Shown: in pieces, positions 16,735 to 26,430 of the stretch
How positions within the stretch are numbered: position 1 is the first letter of the stretch
How the letters are laid out: each line of letters begins with the position of its first letter
Translations under genes and position numbers: made by a program
Source: Alteromonas sp. KUL106
Lineage (GTDB): Bacteria; Pseudomonadota; Gammaproteobacteria; Enterobacterales; Alteromonadaceae
DNA: 64,000 nt
NCBI RefSeq assembly: GCF_009811415.1
Contig: NZ_BLIG01000028.1
Location: 44,118 to 108,117, forward strand
Reading direction: 5' to 3'
Notes under the pieces: model-generated
Seen by the model: the letters and a program-made list of their open reading frames with translations, nothing else
Told to the model about the DNA's origin: nothing
Database searches by the model: none

Positions 16735-19700
16735 CTATGAAACCCAACTCTCACTCAACACCTCTGCCTGTTTGAGGCAAAGGTCTATCGCTTCGTCAGA
16801 GCGGTCTGGTGGGTATTTCCATCTGCGTAGTGCACGGCGTACCAGGTTTCTGAGCCTTGCGCGAACACTGTCTCGTTTTTGCCAATCTACCGTTGTGGAC
16901 TTACGTAGCTTTTCGGTAATTTCTTTAGCAAGGTTGCGCAGGTTATTGTCGCCAAGTTCTCTTACTGCACTTTCGTTTTGAATCAATGCACGGTAAAAAG
17001 CGATTTCATCGTTATTCATTCCGAGTTCTTCGGCCTGCATGAGATCCTTTTCCATATCCTTTGCCATCTGAATAAGCTCTTCGATAACCTGAGCCGTTTC
17101 AATTGCGCGGTTATGGTATTTGCGCAGGGTTTCTAAAATTCGTTCTGAGTACGCCTTTTCAGAGACAACATCATTTTGCATCTTGGCTTTAACATCGTCT
17201 TTGAGGAGCTTTTCGAGCAGTTCAACCGCCAGATGACGATGCTTCATGTTTCGTACGTCATCCAAAAACTCTTCAGATAAAAGCCCTACATTGGGTTTAT
17301 CCAATCCAACTGACTCAAACACGTCCACAACGCCACCTGCAACAATGGCATTATCAATTATCTGTTTAAGTGCGGAGTTTTTCTCGTCTTCCGATTTTTT
17401 CTTACCGCCACTGTGTTTAGCAAAGGCAGACTTTATGGCACTGAAAAAAGCGATTTCCTTTTTATATTCGGCAGTCTCATCTAACGTACTACACAGTGAA
17501 AAGGCTTTTGATAGCGGCAGCATGGCATCGAGGAATCGCTTCTTCCCGTCTAACTTACCGTTACCAGGGTTTGGTAACCCCAGGATGTGGTTCATTGCAC
17601 CTGGTAGTATCTTAAGGGCGTTGTCTTTATAATCTGAGTAATCAAAGCCAACCATTAACGCTCTGATGATCTCAAGCTTCTCAAGCATGATCGCAAATGC
17701 TTCATGGTTATCATGTGTCGGCTTACCTCTGCCCTGCGAATCAGCATAAGTTTTAAGGGCGTTTTTCAGTTCATTGGCAATACCAATGTAGTCAACCACT
17801 AACCCACCTGGCTTGTCTTTAAATACACGGTTAACCCTAGCGATAGCCTGCATCAGATTATGCCCCTTCATGGGCTTATCGACATACATGGTATGGCAAA
17901 TTGGAGCATCAAAGCCTGTTAACCACATATCACGCACAATCACTATCTGAAGTGGATCGTTGATATCTTTATAGCGCTTCTCGAAAGACTTCTTGGTGTC
18001 TTTGTTATGAATGTGAGGCTGCAATAACGGCTTATCGGAAGCCGAGCCTGTCATAATCACTTTAACTGCGCCTTTGGCAGGATCATCGTCATGCCAATCG
18101 GGGCGAAGTGCAATTAACGCATTGTACATGTGCACACAGATTTCTCGGCTCATACATACAATCATTGCTTTGCCTGGGAAGGTGGCTATTCGCGTTTCAA
18201 AGTGATTGACCAAGTCTTCGGCGACTTCCGCCATTCTTGGCTCTGCCCCTACAAGCTTCTCCAAAGCCGCCCATTTGGACTTGGCTTTTTCTTTCTGTGC
18301 AGTGTCTTCTTCGTCTTCAAAGACTTCATCAACATCGGCATTAAGCTTTTCGATATCATCCTGCCGGATATCCAGCTTTGCCAGGCGTGATTCATAGTAA
18401 ATCGGTACGGTGGCACCGTCTTCTACCGCATCCTGAATATCATAGATAGAAACGTAGTCACCAAATACAGCACGGGTGTCTTTGTCTTCGGCTGAAATAG
18501 GCGTTCCGGTAAATCCTATGAACGATGCATTTGGCAGCGCATCGCGCATATATTTGGAATAGCCATACACGTATTTGCTATCAACCACATTGCCGTCTTT
18601 GTCTTTAATTTCAACATAACGGGCTTTATCGCCATATTGGCTGCGGTGTGCTTCGTCACTCACAACAACAATATTACTTCGGCCACTTAATACAGGATGC
18701 TCTGTTTCCCCCGCTAATAACGCAAATTTCTGAATGGTGGTGAATACGATGCCGCCGGATTGTTTAGAGGTAAGAATATCCCTTAACGAGTCTCTGTCTT
18801 CGGCTTGCACTGGTGTTTGTTTAAGCGCTTCTGATGCCATCGAAAAAGTGTTAAACAGCTGCCCGTCCAGATCGTTTCTGTCGGTGACTACCACAACAGT
18901 TGGGTTATTCATTTGTGGTTGAGCCATCAATTTGCCCGCATAGCACACCATCGAAATGGATTTACCTGAACCTTGTGTATGCCACACCACACCTGCTTTA
19001 CCTGAGCCAGGTTTCACTTTTTTATGGTAATCGGCGCGAGGTTCCTCAATACCATTTCCATCCGCTGCCTTGCGGCTGGCAACGACGGTTGCCTCAACAG
19101 CAGCGCGTACAGCATGAAACTGGTGGTAAGCAGCAATTTTCTTTATCAATTCGCCGTTACTTTCTTCAAATAACACAAAATGATGGATGTAATCTAAAAA
19201 CAATTCAGGGTCGAAAAAGCCCCTTACAACGGTTTCTAGCTGATACTCCATAACTGGCTTATCGTCTTCATCTTTTACCGTTCGCCACGGCAGAAAACGT
19301 TCTTTATTCGCGGTTAATGAACCAACCTTGGCGGCAAAGCCATCACTGATCACCAGCGCTTCGTTAAAGGTAAACAAATCTGGAATTTGTTCTTTGTAGG
19401 TGAGCAATTGATTAAACGCGCTATCAATAGTGGCGTTTTCGGTTGCAGGGTTTTTCAGTTCGATAACAGCTACCGGAATACCATTAATAAACACCAGTAC
19501 ATCTGGCCTGCGATTACCTTTTGTACCTGTTATAGTGAACTGATTAACAATGAGAAACTGGTTATTCGCTACTGATGAAAAATCGATAAGCCTGACGTAA
19601 TCAACCTTGTCTTCACCGTTTTCCTTATATTCTACCTTAACCCCTTCCAGTAGATACTGATGGAACAGTTTGTTGTTCTTACTCAGGATTGGGGTTTCTG

Positions 19701-19923
19701 GTTGGCTAACAGCGCTTACGGCATATTCAAGCGCTTCTTCCGGTAATTGCGGGTTGATCACTTTAAGTTGCGAGAGTAACCGCTCAGTAAGCAGTATTTG
19801 CCTGTAGTCAGCGCGCTCTGGCGATGCACCATCAGGGGCTATGTCATAACCATTAGCATACTGGTATCCGGTTTCTTTAAACCAGTCGATACAAAGCTGT
19901 TCCAGTTGGTCTTCAGTTATCAT
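16735..19923 (-). CDS. hsdR: Type I restriction enzyme R subunit
   Basis: This is the motor and nuclease subunit of a type I restriction-modification enzyme (1,062 residues, normal length). The N-terminal PD-(D/E)xK nuclease motif is RPDVLVFINGIPVAVIELK near residue 155. Helicase motif I is VVWHTQGSGKS near 316, the DEAH box VVSDEAHRSQYG near 423, and later motifs GFTGTPI and DMWLTGFDAP follow. It is the last gene of the hsdM-hsdS-ATPase-hsdR order. All motifs look intact, so active restriction is expected. Confidence 0.96.
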   Translation of the reverse strand: MITEDQLEQLCIDWFKETGYQYANGYDIAPDGASPERADYRQILLTERLLSQLKVINPQLPEEALEYAVSAVSQPETPILSKNNKLFHQYLLEGVKVEYKENGEDKVDYVRLIDFSSVANNQFLIVNQFTITGTKGNRRPDVLVFINGIPVAVIELKNPATENATIDSAFNQLLTYKEQIPDLFTFNEALVISDGFAAKVGSLTANKERFLPWRTVKDEDDKPVMEYQLETVVRGFFDPELFLDYIHHFVLFEESNGELIKKIAAYHQFHAVRAAVEATVVASRKAADGNGIEEPRADYHKKVKPGSGKAGVVWHTQGSGKSISMVCYAGKLMAQPQMNNPTVVVVTDRNDLDGQLFNTFSMASEALKQTPVQAEDRDSLRDILTSKQSGGIVFTTIQKFALLAGETEHPVLSGRSNIVVVSDEAHRSQYGDKARYVEIKDKDGNVVDSKYVYGYSKYMRDALPNASFIGFTGTPISAEDKDTRAVFGDYVSIYDIQDAVEDGATVPIYYESRLAKLDIRQDDIEKLNADVDEVFEDEEDTAQKEKAKSKWAALEKLVGAEPRMAEVAEDLVNHFETRIATFPGKAMIVCMSREICVHMYNALIALRPDWHDDDPAKGAVKVIMTGSASDKPLLQPHIHNKDTKKSFEKRYKDINDPLQIVIVRDMWLTGFDAPICHTMYVDKPMKGHNLMQAIARVNRVFKDKPGGLVVDYIGIANELKNALKTYADSQGRGKPTHDNHEAFAIMLEKLEIIRALMVGFDYSDYKDNALKILPGAMNHILGLPNPGNGKLDGKKRFLDAMLPLSKAFSLCSTLDETAEYKKEIAFFSAIKSAFAKHSGGKKKSEDEKNSALKQIIDNAIVAGGVVDVFESVGLDKPNVGLLSEEFLDDVRNMKHRHLAVELLEKLLKDDVKAKMQNDVVSEKAYSERILETLRKYHNRAIETAQVIEELIQMAKDMEKDLMQAEELGMNNDEIAFYRALIQNESAVRELGDNNLRNLAKEITEKLRKSTTVDWQKRDSVRARLRNLVRRALRRWKYPPDRSDEAIDLCLKQAEVLSESWVS

Positions 19924-20061
19924 CGTTATTCCCTTTCACAAACTCATTTAAGCAGGTTCAGGTTCCTGTAAATTTTCCCGTACAAATACTCAAACAAACT
20001 TATAGTGAACCAAGTAAATCCTTAGCTTCACTGGATGAAGCCGTATTCGAGTTAAGCGTTT

Positions 20062-23000
20062 CTATCCCATTGTTTTATCGTCAAAGTATTTACGTTTTCT
20101 AGTATTGAAAGCAGGCATAGCTCCCTCCAGTACATTTACGATTCTTTTATTTATGTCTTTATTTTCAATACTTCCTGACTCGGCAGTAAACCTATAACCA
20201 ACTTCTTTATCCAAATGCACATATATTACCTGTTCAGCGTCAGACACAATGGCTAAATTCGGGTTATGTGTAACCATAATAATTTGACGCTTTTTCTTTG
20301 CTGCTTTTATAAATGGTACTAGGATAGTCGCGACACTTTCGTTATCGAGATTGTCTTCAGGCTGATCTATAATCAGTGGCACATTGTTCTTATCCAACAG
20401 CAGGTAAAATACCAAAAGAAGCGCCCCTCGTTCCCCAGGAGACAATTGGTCGATTCCCTTTCCCCCTTGCTTCAATTGATAGTTGTAAGTTAAGAATTCC
20501 AAACCGAATAAATAATCATAGAACTTCTGAACATCACGCACCTGCTCTCTCAAATCTCTTGAAGCCTTTTTTTGCCCATCACGAAGGTCTTTCCTCAAAG
20601 ATACTAAAATGCTTTCTAAAAAAGCTTTTACGTCTTCAGGGTTGTCAAAATTAATATCGGTAGTTAGCAGCTTGAAATATTTTTCCGCGCCGTCCTTTGA
20701 ATGAAAAGAGCCTGCTTTATTTTGATAAATGTGAGATAAAAAATTTTCTCCGAACATATTCACGGAATCTAAAGAAGCATCCACTTCAATTTTATAGTTC
20801 TGAAGAGTTTCGGAGTTTTCTGTAATAAGAGAATTTAATCTTTCCCTAGCACTTTTATATAAAGAAACGACTTCTTGCTTACTCTTAAACACTTCATCGA
20901 CCAACTCAGCACGTTGCTGATAAAGAATATCCAAGTCGCTATTCAGATTTTCTTGAAGATAAGCTATTTGAGACTCTAAATACCTAATTGTACCTGGAGT
21001 CGAAGCATCACCAATTAGCAAAGTTCTCTCTTTTTCCCATTTAGACAACGCGGTTAGATAAGATTGATATTTTTGTTGTTCGGAGTCTAGTTTACCTTTT
21101 TCGATTAAAAGCTCTTTCTTTTTATTTTCAAGCTGCACGCGAAGAGTAGGTTTTTGGGTAGTTGCCCCTTCCAAAAGACCATCATCACCATCTAATAACC
21201 CACTAATTTCACTCAGCTGCGTTGAGATTTCTTCAATCTCATCATCAATAATTTTTGTATTTATTTGAAATGAAATAAGTTTTTTAGAATCCAGATCAAA
21301 AACTGACATATCTTTGATCAATTCTTGGATATAAAGCTCAATTTCAGATTGCTTTTGGATTAATGAAGCTCTAACTTTTCCTAACGTGTTTTTCTTGATA
21401 AGTAGTTCTTGTTTCAACTTTTCATAATCAGCAATGCTATCTTCAAGATTTTTAATCTCCTCCCTAATTTTTTCTAGTCTTTTGTTAGCTTCCTCATGAA
21501 CCTTTTTTTTCTCAGGATCTTCATTCGGATTTCCTACGGTATCAGGAGATGTTAAAGCTTCAAGTTCTCTTCGCTTCTGTTGTAATTTGGATGCTAGTTG
21601 ATTTTTATACGAGCTAGTCGCTTTAAGCTCGTGGTCAATAATAATCTTATTGAGTGAATGAATTTTTTCTCGACTGTGGCTAATTTTTTTGGCGACATCA
21701 CTGGTTTTCAAAGCAACTAATTCAGAAAATGATGAAGTGTTTAGTTTTTCTTCATCCGGAATATGTGAAAACACAACCCCCTCAATTTCTTTTTGAAACT
21801 CTTCAACTGTAGATATTTCGTTAGTGAGTCTTTCAAATAGCCCTTGAGGCAGATACTTAACTTCTCTTATGGAATCATTTCCTGGAACTTCATTAAGCCC
21901 TTTTTGATTTATAATTCCACTTTCCCATCGAAGACTTGCTCTAAAATTCGATGCTATCTTTCCCTTTTTTTCTTTAAATTTCTTACTTGTCAGAAAGGAA
22001 AAATCGTCATCATCGTAATGGTTTGAACATAAAGCAATGATATCTGCAACAGCACTTTTCCCACTCCCTTTATTTCCAATTATTGCAACTAATTCGTGGT
22101 TTAAAGGAATATTTACGTGTTCAAACCAAACATTCGAAGGATCTGAGTAACCATCAACTGATGAAACCTCCAAGGTGTCTATGTACTTAGTCTTGTTTTT
22201 GGTCACACGTTCGAACAATTCAGGTTCATCACCAACAAATATGCGTTCTTCAAACTCCTCTATTGCATGAACTAAACCGTCAAAAGTTGGGTCAGCTTTT
22301 ATCCATGTCAATGAGTTACCAATACGATCTTTATCTTGAGACTCTGAATAATAGTGAGCATCACTACAATCTAACAATCGATCATTTACTTTTTGTTTTG
22401 TAAGCTGATTTTTAGATTTAATGTATTCTTCACGAGTGCTAATAGCTGTAAAGACGATATTTGCATTGTTGATTATCGATTTTTTGGTAGCTATTGATGA
22501 ATCACTCCACTTGAGTGCAGCCCATTCAGTTTTACCAACAGCAATTAAAAACTTACCTTTGAAACAATCCTTATCTAGTGCACTAAATATCTGCTTTTCG
22601 TCAATATTCAGATTATTAAATCCTTCAACCAAATTAGATTGATACTTACCTAACTGACCTTCGGGTACACCTTGCTTTATCCTTGCACCTAACTCCTCAA
22701 CACTATTTTTGTTGATGACCCTTGTCCATTTTTCTCCTGATTCCAATGTGTACGATTGTTCTAATGTATTCAGAAACTGACTAGTAATAGTTTCTACTGG
22801 TACTTCGTCAGAAAATATTACATGTAAGTTGATGCGTTTATGGCTGCCAAAATCAACCCCCGCAAACTTTTCAATTCTGAATTCAAGTACAGGAAGAAGT
22901 TTAATATTTTGTAATCGATTTTGATTTTCTTGAATTGTCTTTAATTTTTCATATCCTTCAATAAACAGATAATCATTAATGCCAATTACTGCAAATTCAC

Positions 23001-23136
23001 TCGGCAACGATTCCAAATCAGATACAAATGTCTCCCACGCAACATCATCACTACCATAATTTTGGTATAACGATGCTGGTGTATGCACATGCAGATCCCA
23101 CTTCCGCCATTCAGCTCCTCTAGCGAATTTTTCCAT
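20062..23136 (-). CDS. PHP-domain plus SMC-like ATPase inside the type I RM operon (TrlF-like)
   Basis: 1,024 residues from the ATG after GGGAG. The N-terminus has a PHP-type metal motif (WRKWDLHVHTPAS) with a later CSDAH near residue 257. An ABC/SMC-type ATPase follows, with Walker A IIGNKGSGKSAV near residue 355, a long coiled-coil region (about 480-800), the signature QLSPGERGALLLV and Walker B LIIDQPEDNLDN near 920, then an H-loop in MVTHNPNLA. This arrangement matches proteins catalogued as TrlF-family AAA-like ATPases, as I recall the name. Sitting between hsdS and hsdR, it resembles the placing of PrrC or RloC anticodon nucleases, which guard type I systems. A guard or back-up effector role is inference. 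Confidence 0.85.
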   Translation of the reverse strand: MEKFARGAEWRKWDLHVHTPASLYQNYGSDDVAWETFVSDLESLPSEFAVIGINDYLFIEGYEKLKTIQENQNRLQNIKLLPVLEFRIEKFAGVDFGSHKRINLHVIFSDEVPVETITSQFLNTLEQSYTLESGEKWTRVINKNSVEELGARIKQGVPEGQLGKYQSNLVEGFNNLNIDEKQIFSALDKDCFKGKFLIAVGKTEWAALKWSDSSIATKKSIINNANIVFTAISTREEYIKSKNQLTKQKVNDRLLDCSDAHYYSESQDKDRIGNSLTWIKADPTFDGLVHAIEEFEERIFVGDEPELFERVTKNKTKYIDTLEVSSVDGYSDPSNVWFEHVNIPLNHELVAIIGNKGSGKSAVADIIALCSNHYDDDDFSFLTSKKFKEKKGKIASNFRASLRWESGIINQKGLNEVPGNDSIREVKYLPQGLFERLTNEISTVEEFQKEIEGVVFSHIPDEEKLNTSSFSELVALKTSDVAKKISHSREKIHSLNKIIIDHELKATSSYKNQLASKLQQKRRELEALTSPDTVGNPNEDPEKKKVHEEANKRLEKIREEIKNLEDSIADYEKLKQELLIKKNTLGKVRASLIQKQSEIELYIQELIKDMSVFDLDSKKLISFQINTKIIDDEIEEISTQLSEISGLLDGDDGLLEGATTQKPTLRVQLENKKKELLIEKGKLDSEQQKYQSYLTALSKWEKERTLLIGDASTPGTIRYLESQIAYLQENLNSDLDILYQQRAELVDEVFKSKQEVVSLYKSARERLNSLITENSETLQNYKIEVDASLDSVNMFGENFLSHIYQNKAGSFHSKDGAEKYFKLLTTDINFDNPEDVKAFLESILVSLRKDLRDGQKKASRDLREQVRDVQKFYDYLFGLEFLTYNYQLKQGGKGIDQLSPGERGALLLVFYLLLDKNNVPLIIDQPEDNLDNESVATILVPFIKAAKKKRQIIMVTHNPNLAIVSDAEQVIYVHLDKEVGYRFTAESGSIENKDINKRIVNVLEGAMPAFNTRKRKYFDDKTMG

Positions 23137-23158
23137 AACAATAATTACTCCCTGTAAA

Positions 23159-24520
23159 CTAATTAAATTCCAATTCGCCAGATAGAAGTTTAGGTAATAA
23201 ACTGTCACGAACCTGAATTAGAACACTACTTTCCGAAACATTTGACTCTTTCATTTTGACGAAGTCTGTAGCAAGCTTCGAATATACCTCAGCTAATTCA
23301 GCTGCTGGAGTAACAAGTTGTTTAATAATAAACTCAGACCAATGACGCCTGTATTCTTGAAATTTTTGAAGGTCTTTTACAGCCTGGTATACCCACAATG
23401 TTGGGAAATCACAGCCTTCTATCGGAATTACATTCGCTGAAATGTCGAATGGCTCACATGACAAGTGTGTTACACATGTATGATCTCCGAAAATAAACAT
23501 TGGTCTTTCTGGTGAAGCTTTAAAACCAGCAGTCCCGTTTTGATACCCCAACAAAACCCCAGCCCCTTGCTCAAAAACTGGTACATTTCCATGTGGCTCC
23601 ACTTGCTTTTTAGTATATCTTTGCTTTGGTTTTAAACGGGTAATTACATTCTCAACTTTATCTACCCTCCAACCTTCTGGTATCTCCCCAAGTTCACTGG
23701 GTACAAGTTGACCAGGGAACAAATCGGCGATGGTTTGGAGTTGTTCTGTTGGGATGATGTCGCCTGCGCCTGCTATTGCTTGAATAGCGGCCTGTTGTTC
23801 GGCGGTGGCGATTTTTTCTGGTGTAGCGGCTGGGTTTTCTGCCAGTAATGCTTCACGGGCGGCGATTTTGGCTTTGGTTGGTTCAAAATCTACAAACCAG
23901 CTTTTGAAGATGGCTTGAGCAATATTTTCTAACGTATTGTTAATACCCGCATTAACTAATAACTTTTGATTAAAACCAAACCAAGAATTAGCAATGAAGC
24001 TCTGTAGTTCTTTTGGTGGAAGGTACACTGGAACTGAGCTTAAAATTGATGTGTTTAAATTCGGCATCGTTGCACCAACAGCGTGCTGCGAGATCCAACG
24101 CCTCACTTCAGGATGGGATAAAAAAGCATGGATATATTTAGCCGATATATCTCCGACTGGGCCAATACGAACTTTTATACAACCCGTGCCACAAAGCCAT
24201 CCATCTTCCTTTTCTGACACAAGAACACATTTTTCTACATCACCTCTGCGGCTATAAACGATGTCTCCCATCTGTAACTTATGCTTTGATAAACGATTGA
24301 CATCATCGACACTAACTCTCGCAATATCATCATCCAGGATCTTTTCGATAGATATATTCTTTGGCATTACTGATGGTATGCCGTCTTCGACATAATCAGA
24401 TGCATGTAATTGACTTCCAAACGGGCCTGTTTGAATGCTTCCACCAGTTTCTTTACAAATTTGCCCAAGTGTCGTTATTTTCCAGCTAGCTGGACAAACA
24501 AAACTAGTAATCTCAGACAT
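23159..24520 (-). CDS. hsdS: Type I restriction enzyme specificity subunit
   Basis: Two target-recognition domains in tandem (about residues 10-190 and 270-430) are separated by a conserved helical spacer (QAIFKSWFVDFEPTKAK). A second conserved segment ends the protein (RDSLLPKLLSGELEF). Each TRD reads one half of a bipartite DNA site; the site cannot be predicted here. The ATG overlaps the end of hsdM by 8 bp, so translation is coupled. A GTG further upstream inside hsdM is open but less likely. Confidence 0.94.
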   Translation of the reverse strand: MSEITSFVCPASWKITTLGQICKETGGSIQTGPFGSQLHASDYVEDGIPSVMPKNISIEKILDDDIARVSVDDVNRLSKHKLQMGDIVYSRRGDVEKCVLVSEKEDGWLCGTGCIKVRIGPVGDISAKYIHAFLSHPEVRRWISQHAVGATMPNLNTSILSSVPVYLPPKELQSFIANSWFGFNQKLLVNAGINNTLENIAQAIFKSWFVDFEPTKAKIAAREALLAENPAATPEKIATAEQQAAIQAIAGAGDIIPTEQLQTIADLFPGQLVPSELGEIPEGWRVDKVENVITRLKPKQRYTKKQVEPHGNVPVFEQGAGVLLGYQNGTAGFKASPERPMFIFGDHTCVTHLSCEPFDISANVIPIEGCDFPTLWVYQAVKDLQKFQEYRRHWSEFIIKQLVTPAAELAEVYSKLATDFVKMKESNVSESSVLIQVRDSLLPKLLSGELEFN

Positions 24521-26291
24521 CGTAGCCAACCTTTTTAAGAGTATCCCTAAGCACACTCTCTAGCCGATCACTTTCTTCAAACTGTGCTTTGAGTTGAGAC
24601 GTTAGTCGCGCCATTTTCTCTGCAAAGGGTTCGCCATCCTCTTCTTGCTCCGTTGCACCTACATAGCGCCCTGGCGTTAGCACAAAATCGTGCTTTTTGA
24701 TTTCTTCGAGCTTGGCTGACTTACAGAATCCGGCGATGTCTAAATAAGGTTCTTCTGGATCGACTATTAATCCATCGATGTCGCTGTCTGCTTCAGCCTG
24801 TTTTTTCCAGGACATCACAGCTTCTTCACTATAGAAATCTTTTGATTGCCACTTATGGAAAGTCTCGGCTACTTTCTCTATATCTTCTGTAGTGAAGTCG
24901 CGTAGCACGCGGTCTTTCATATAGCCGAGGTTACGTGCATCTATAAACAACACTTCCCCTTTTCTATCTCGCAGGTTTCTGCCGTAGTCATTTACCCGTT
25001 CGCCTTTGTTTTTGGTTAAAAACCATATACAGGCTGGGATTTGCGTATTGGTAAACAGTTGGCCTGGCAATGCTACCATGCATTCAACCAGGTCATTTTC
25101 GATAAGCGCTTTGCGAATTGCGCCTTCATTGTTGGTGTTGGAACTCATGGAGCCGTTGGCAAGCAATAAGCCGAGAGATCCATTGGGAGCCAGGTGGTAG
25201 AGCATATGCTGCAACCACGCAAAGTTGGCGTTACCTGTGGGTGGTCTGCCGTACTTCCAGCGGGGATCGTCATCGGCTACGCCTGCATCCCACTCTTTCA
25301 TGTTAAACGGTGGATTTGCCATGATGTAGTCGGCACGTAAGTCTGGGTGTTGGTTATTGGTGTAGGTACTGGCAGGCTCTTTTCCGAAGTTAAAATCTAT
25401 TCCGCGAATAGCCATGTTCATGGCGGCTAACTGCCATGTTGTGTAGTTGTATTCCTGCCCGTAAATGCTCACGTCACCAATGCGGCCGCCATGTTCTGTT
25501 ATGAACTTTTCAGATTGTACGAAAAAGCCACCGCTACCCATTGCTGGATCGTATACGCGGCCTTTGAATGGTTCCAGCATTTCAACAATCAGCGATACGA
25601 TGGATTTTGGCGTGTAATATTGACCGCCTTTTTTACCTTCTGCTAAGGCAAACTGCCCCAAGAAGTATTCGTACACGTGCCCCAGAATGTCTTTACTATT
25701 CATGGTGGCATGGTTAAACGGAATGGTAGCAATCAGGTCGATGAGTTCGCCAAGTTTGCTCTGATCAATTTTTAAGGTGGTGTACTGTTTGTTGAGTACG
25801 CCTTTGAGCTTGGCGTTATCGCGTTCGATGGCTTCCAGTGCGTTATCGATTAACTGACCTACTGAGCGAATTTTCTTACCTGCTTTGCCTGTGGCTTTGT
25901 CGCCACCAATTTCGATTTCACCTCCGTTAACCACTTTGTTGTTATCTTGCAGGAATGACCAACGGGCTTCTTTGGGCACCCAGAACACGTTTTTCTCGGT
26001 GTAGAAGTCGCGAACTTCCAGTTCGGCGTTTACTTCTTCCAGGTACTCAGGGTCATTTTCGCCTTCGTCAAAGTCTGCCGGATCGATAAAGTATTCATCA
26101 TCGGGGTTGCTGAATGCAGCTTTTAACTCTTGTTGGCGAATGGCGAACGCATCAGAAACATATTTGAGAAACACTAAACCTAATACTGCATGTTTATACT
26201 GGGCGGCATCCAATGTTGAACGTAGTTTATCTGCGGCATTCCACAGCTTCTTTTCAAGACTATTGAGAAATTCTTGTTCGTTGTTATCCAC
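24513..26291 (-). CDS. hsdM: Type I restriction enzyme DNA methyltransferase subunit
   Basis: An N6-adenine methyltransferase of 592 residues. AdoMet-binding motif I is VYDPAMGSGGFF near residue 249 and the catalytic motif is YIMANPPFNMKEWD near 327, preceded by the helical HsdM N-terminal domain (AADKLRSTLDAAQYKHAVLG). It starts with GTG after AGGA and is the first gene of the hsd operon. With HsdS it protects host DNA and the transposon. Confidence 0.96.
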   Translation of the reverse strand: MDNNEQEFLNSLEKKLWNAADKLRSTLDAAQYKHAVLGLVFLKYVSDAFAIRQQELKAAFSNPDDEYFIDPADFDEGENDPEYLEEVNAELEVRDFYTEKNVFWVPKEARWSFLQDNNKVVNGGEIEIGGDKATGKAGKKIRSVGQLIDNALEAIERDNAKLKGVLNKQYTTLKIDQSKLGELIDLIATIPFNHATMNSKDILGHVYEYFLGQFALAEGKKGGQYYTPKSIVSLIVEMLEPFKGRVYDPAMGSGGFFVQSEKFITEHGGRIGDVSIYGQEYNYTTWQLAAMNMAIRGIDFNFGKEPASTYTNNQHPDLRADYIMANPPFNMKEWDAGVADDDPRWKYGRPPTGNANFAWLQHMLYHLAPNGSLGLLLANGSMSSNTNNEGAIRKALIENDLVECMVALPGQLFTNTQIPACIWFLTKNKGERVNDYGRNLRDRKGEVLFIDARNLGYMKDRVLRDFTTEDIEKVAETFHKWQSKDFYSEEAVMSWKKQAEADSDIDGLIVDPEEPYLDIAGFCKSAKLEEIKKHDFVLTPGRYVGATEQEEDGEPFAEKMARLTSQLKAQFEESDRLESVLRDTLKKVGYDV

Positions 26292-26430
26292 TTCTTTGTC
26301 CTAGTTACCACTCAACATCTTTAGGCACTTGATACTGATTATGTTGAGATTTAATTAATCCCTTGTCGAGTATTGAAAAAGCCAATGCTCTCAATACTTT
26401 TTAACTCTATCATCTGCTGTCAGAAAAACT

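Noticed and set aside
26368..26402. Hairpin GAGTATTGA...TCAATACTTTTT between hsdM and the tniQ gene as a terminator
   Set aside because: Its T-run faces the plus strand, where no gene is transcribed, and on the minus strand no T-run follows; its role is unclear.
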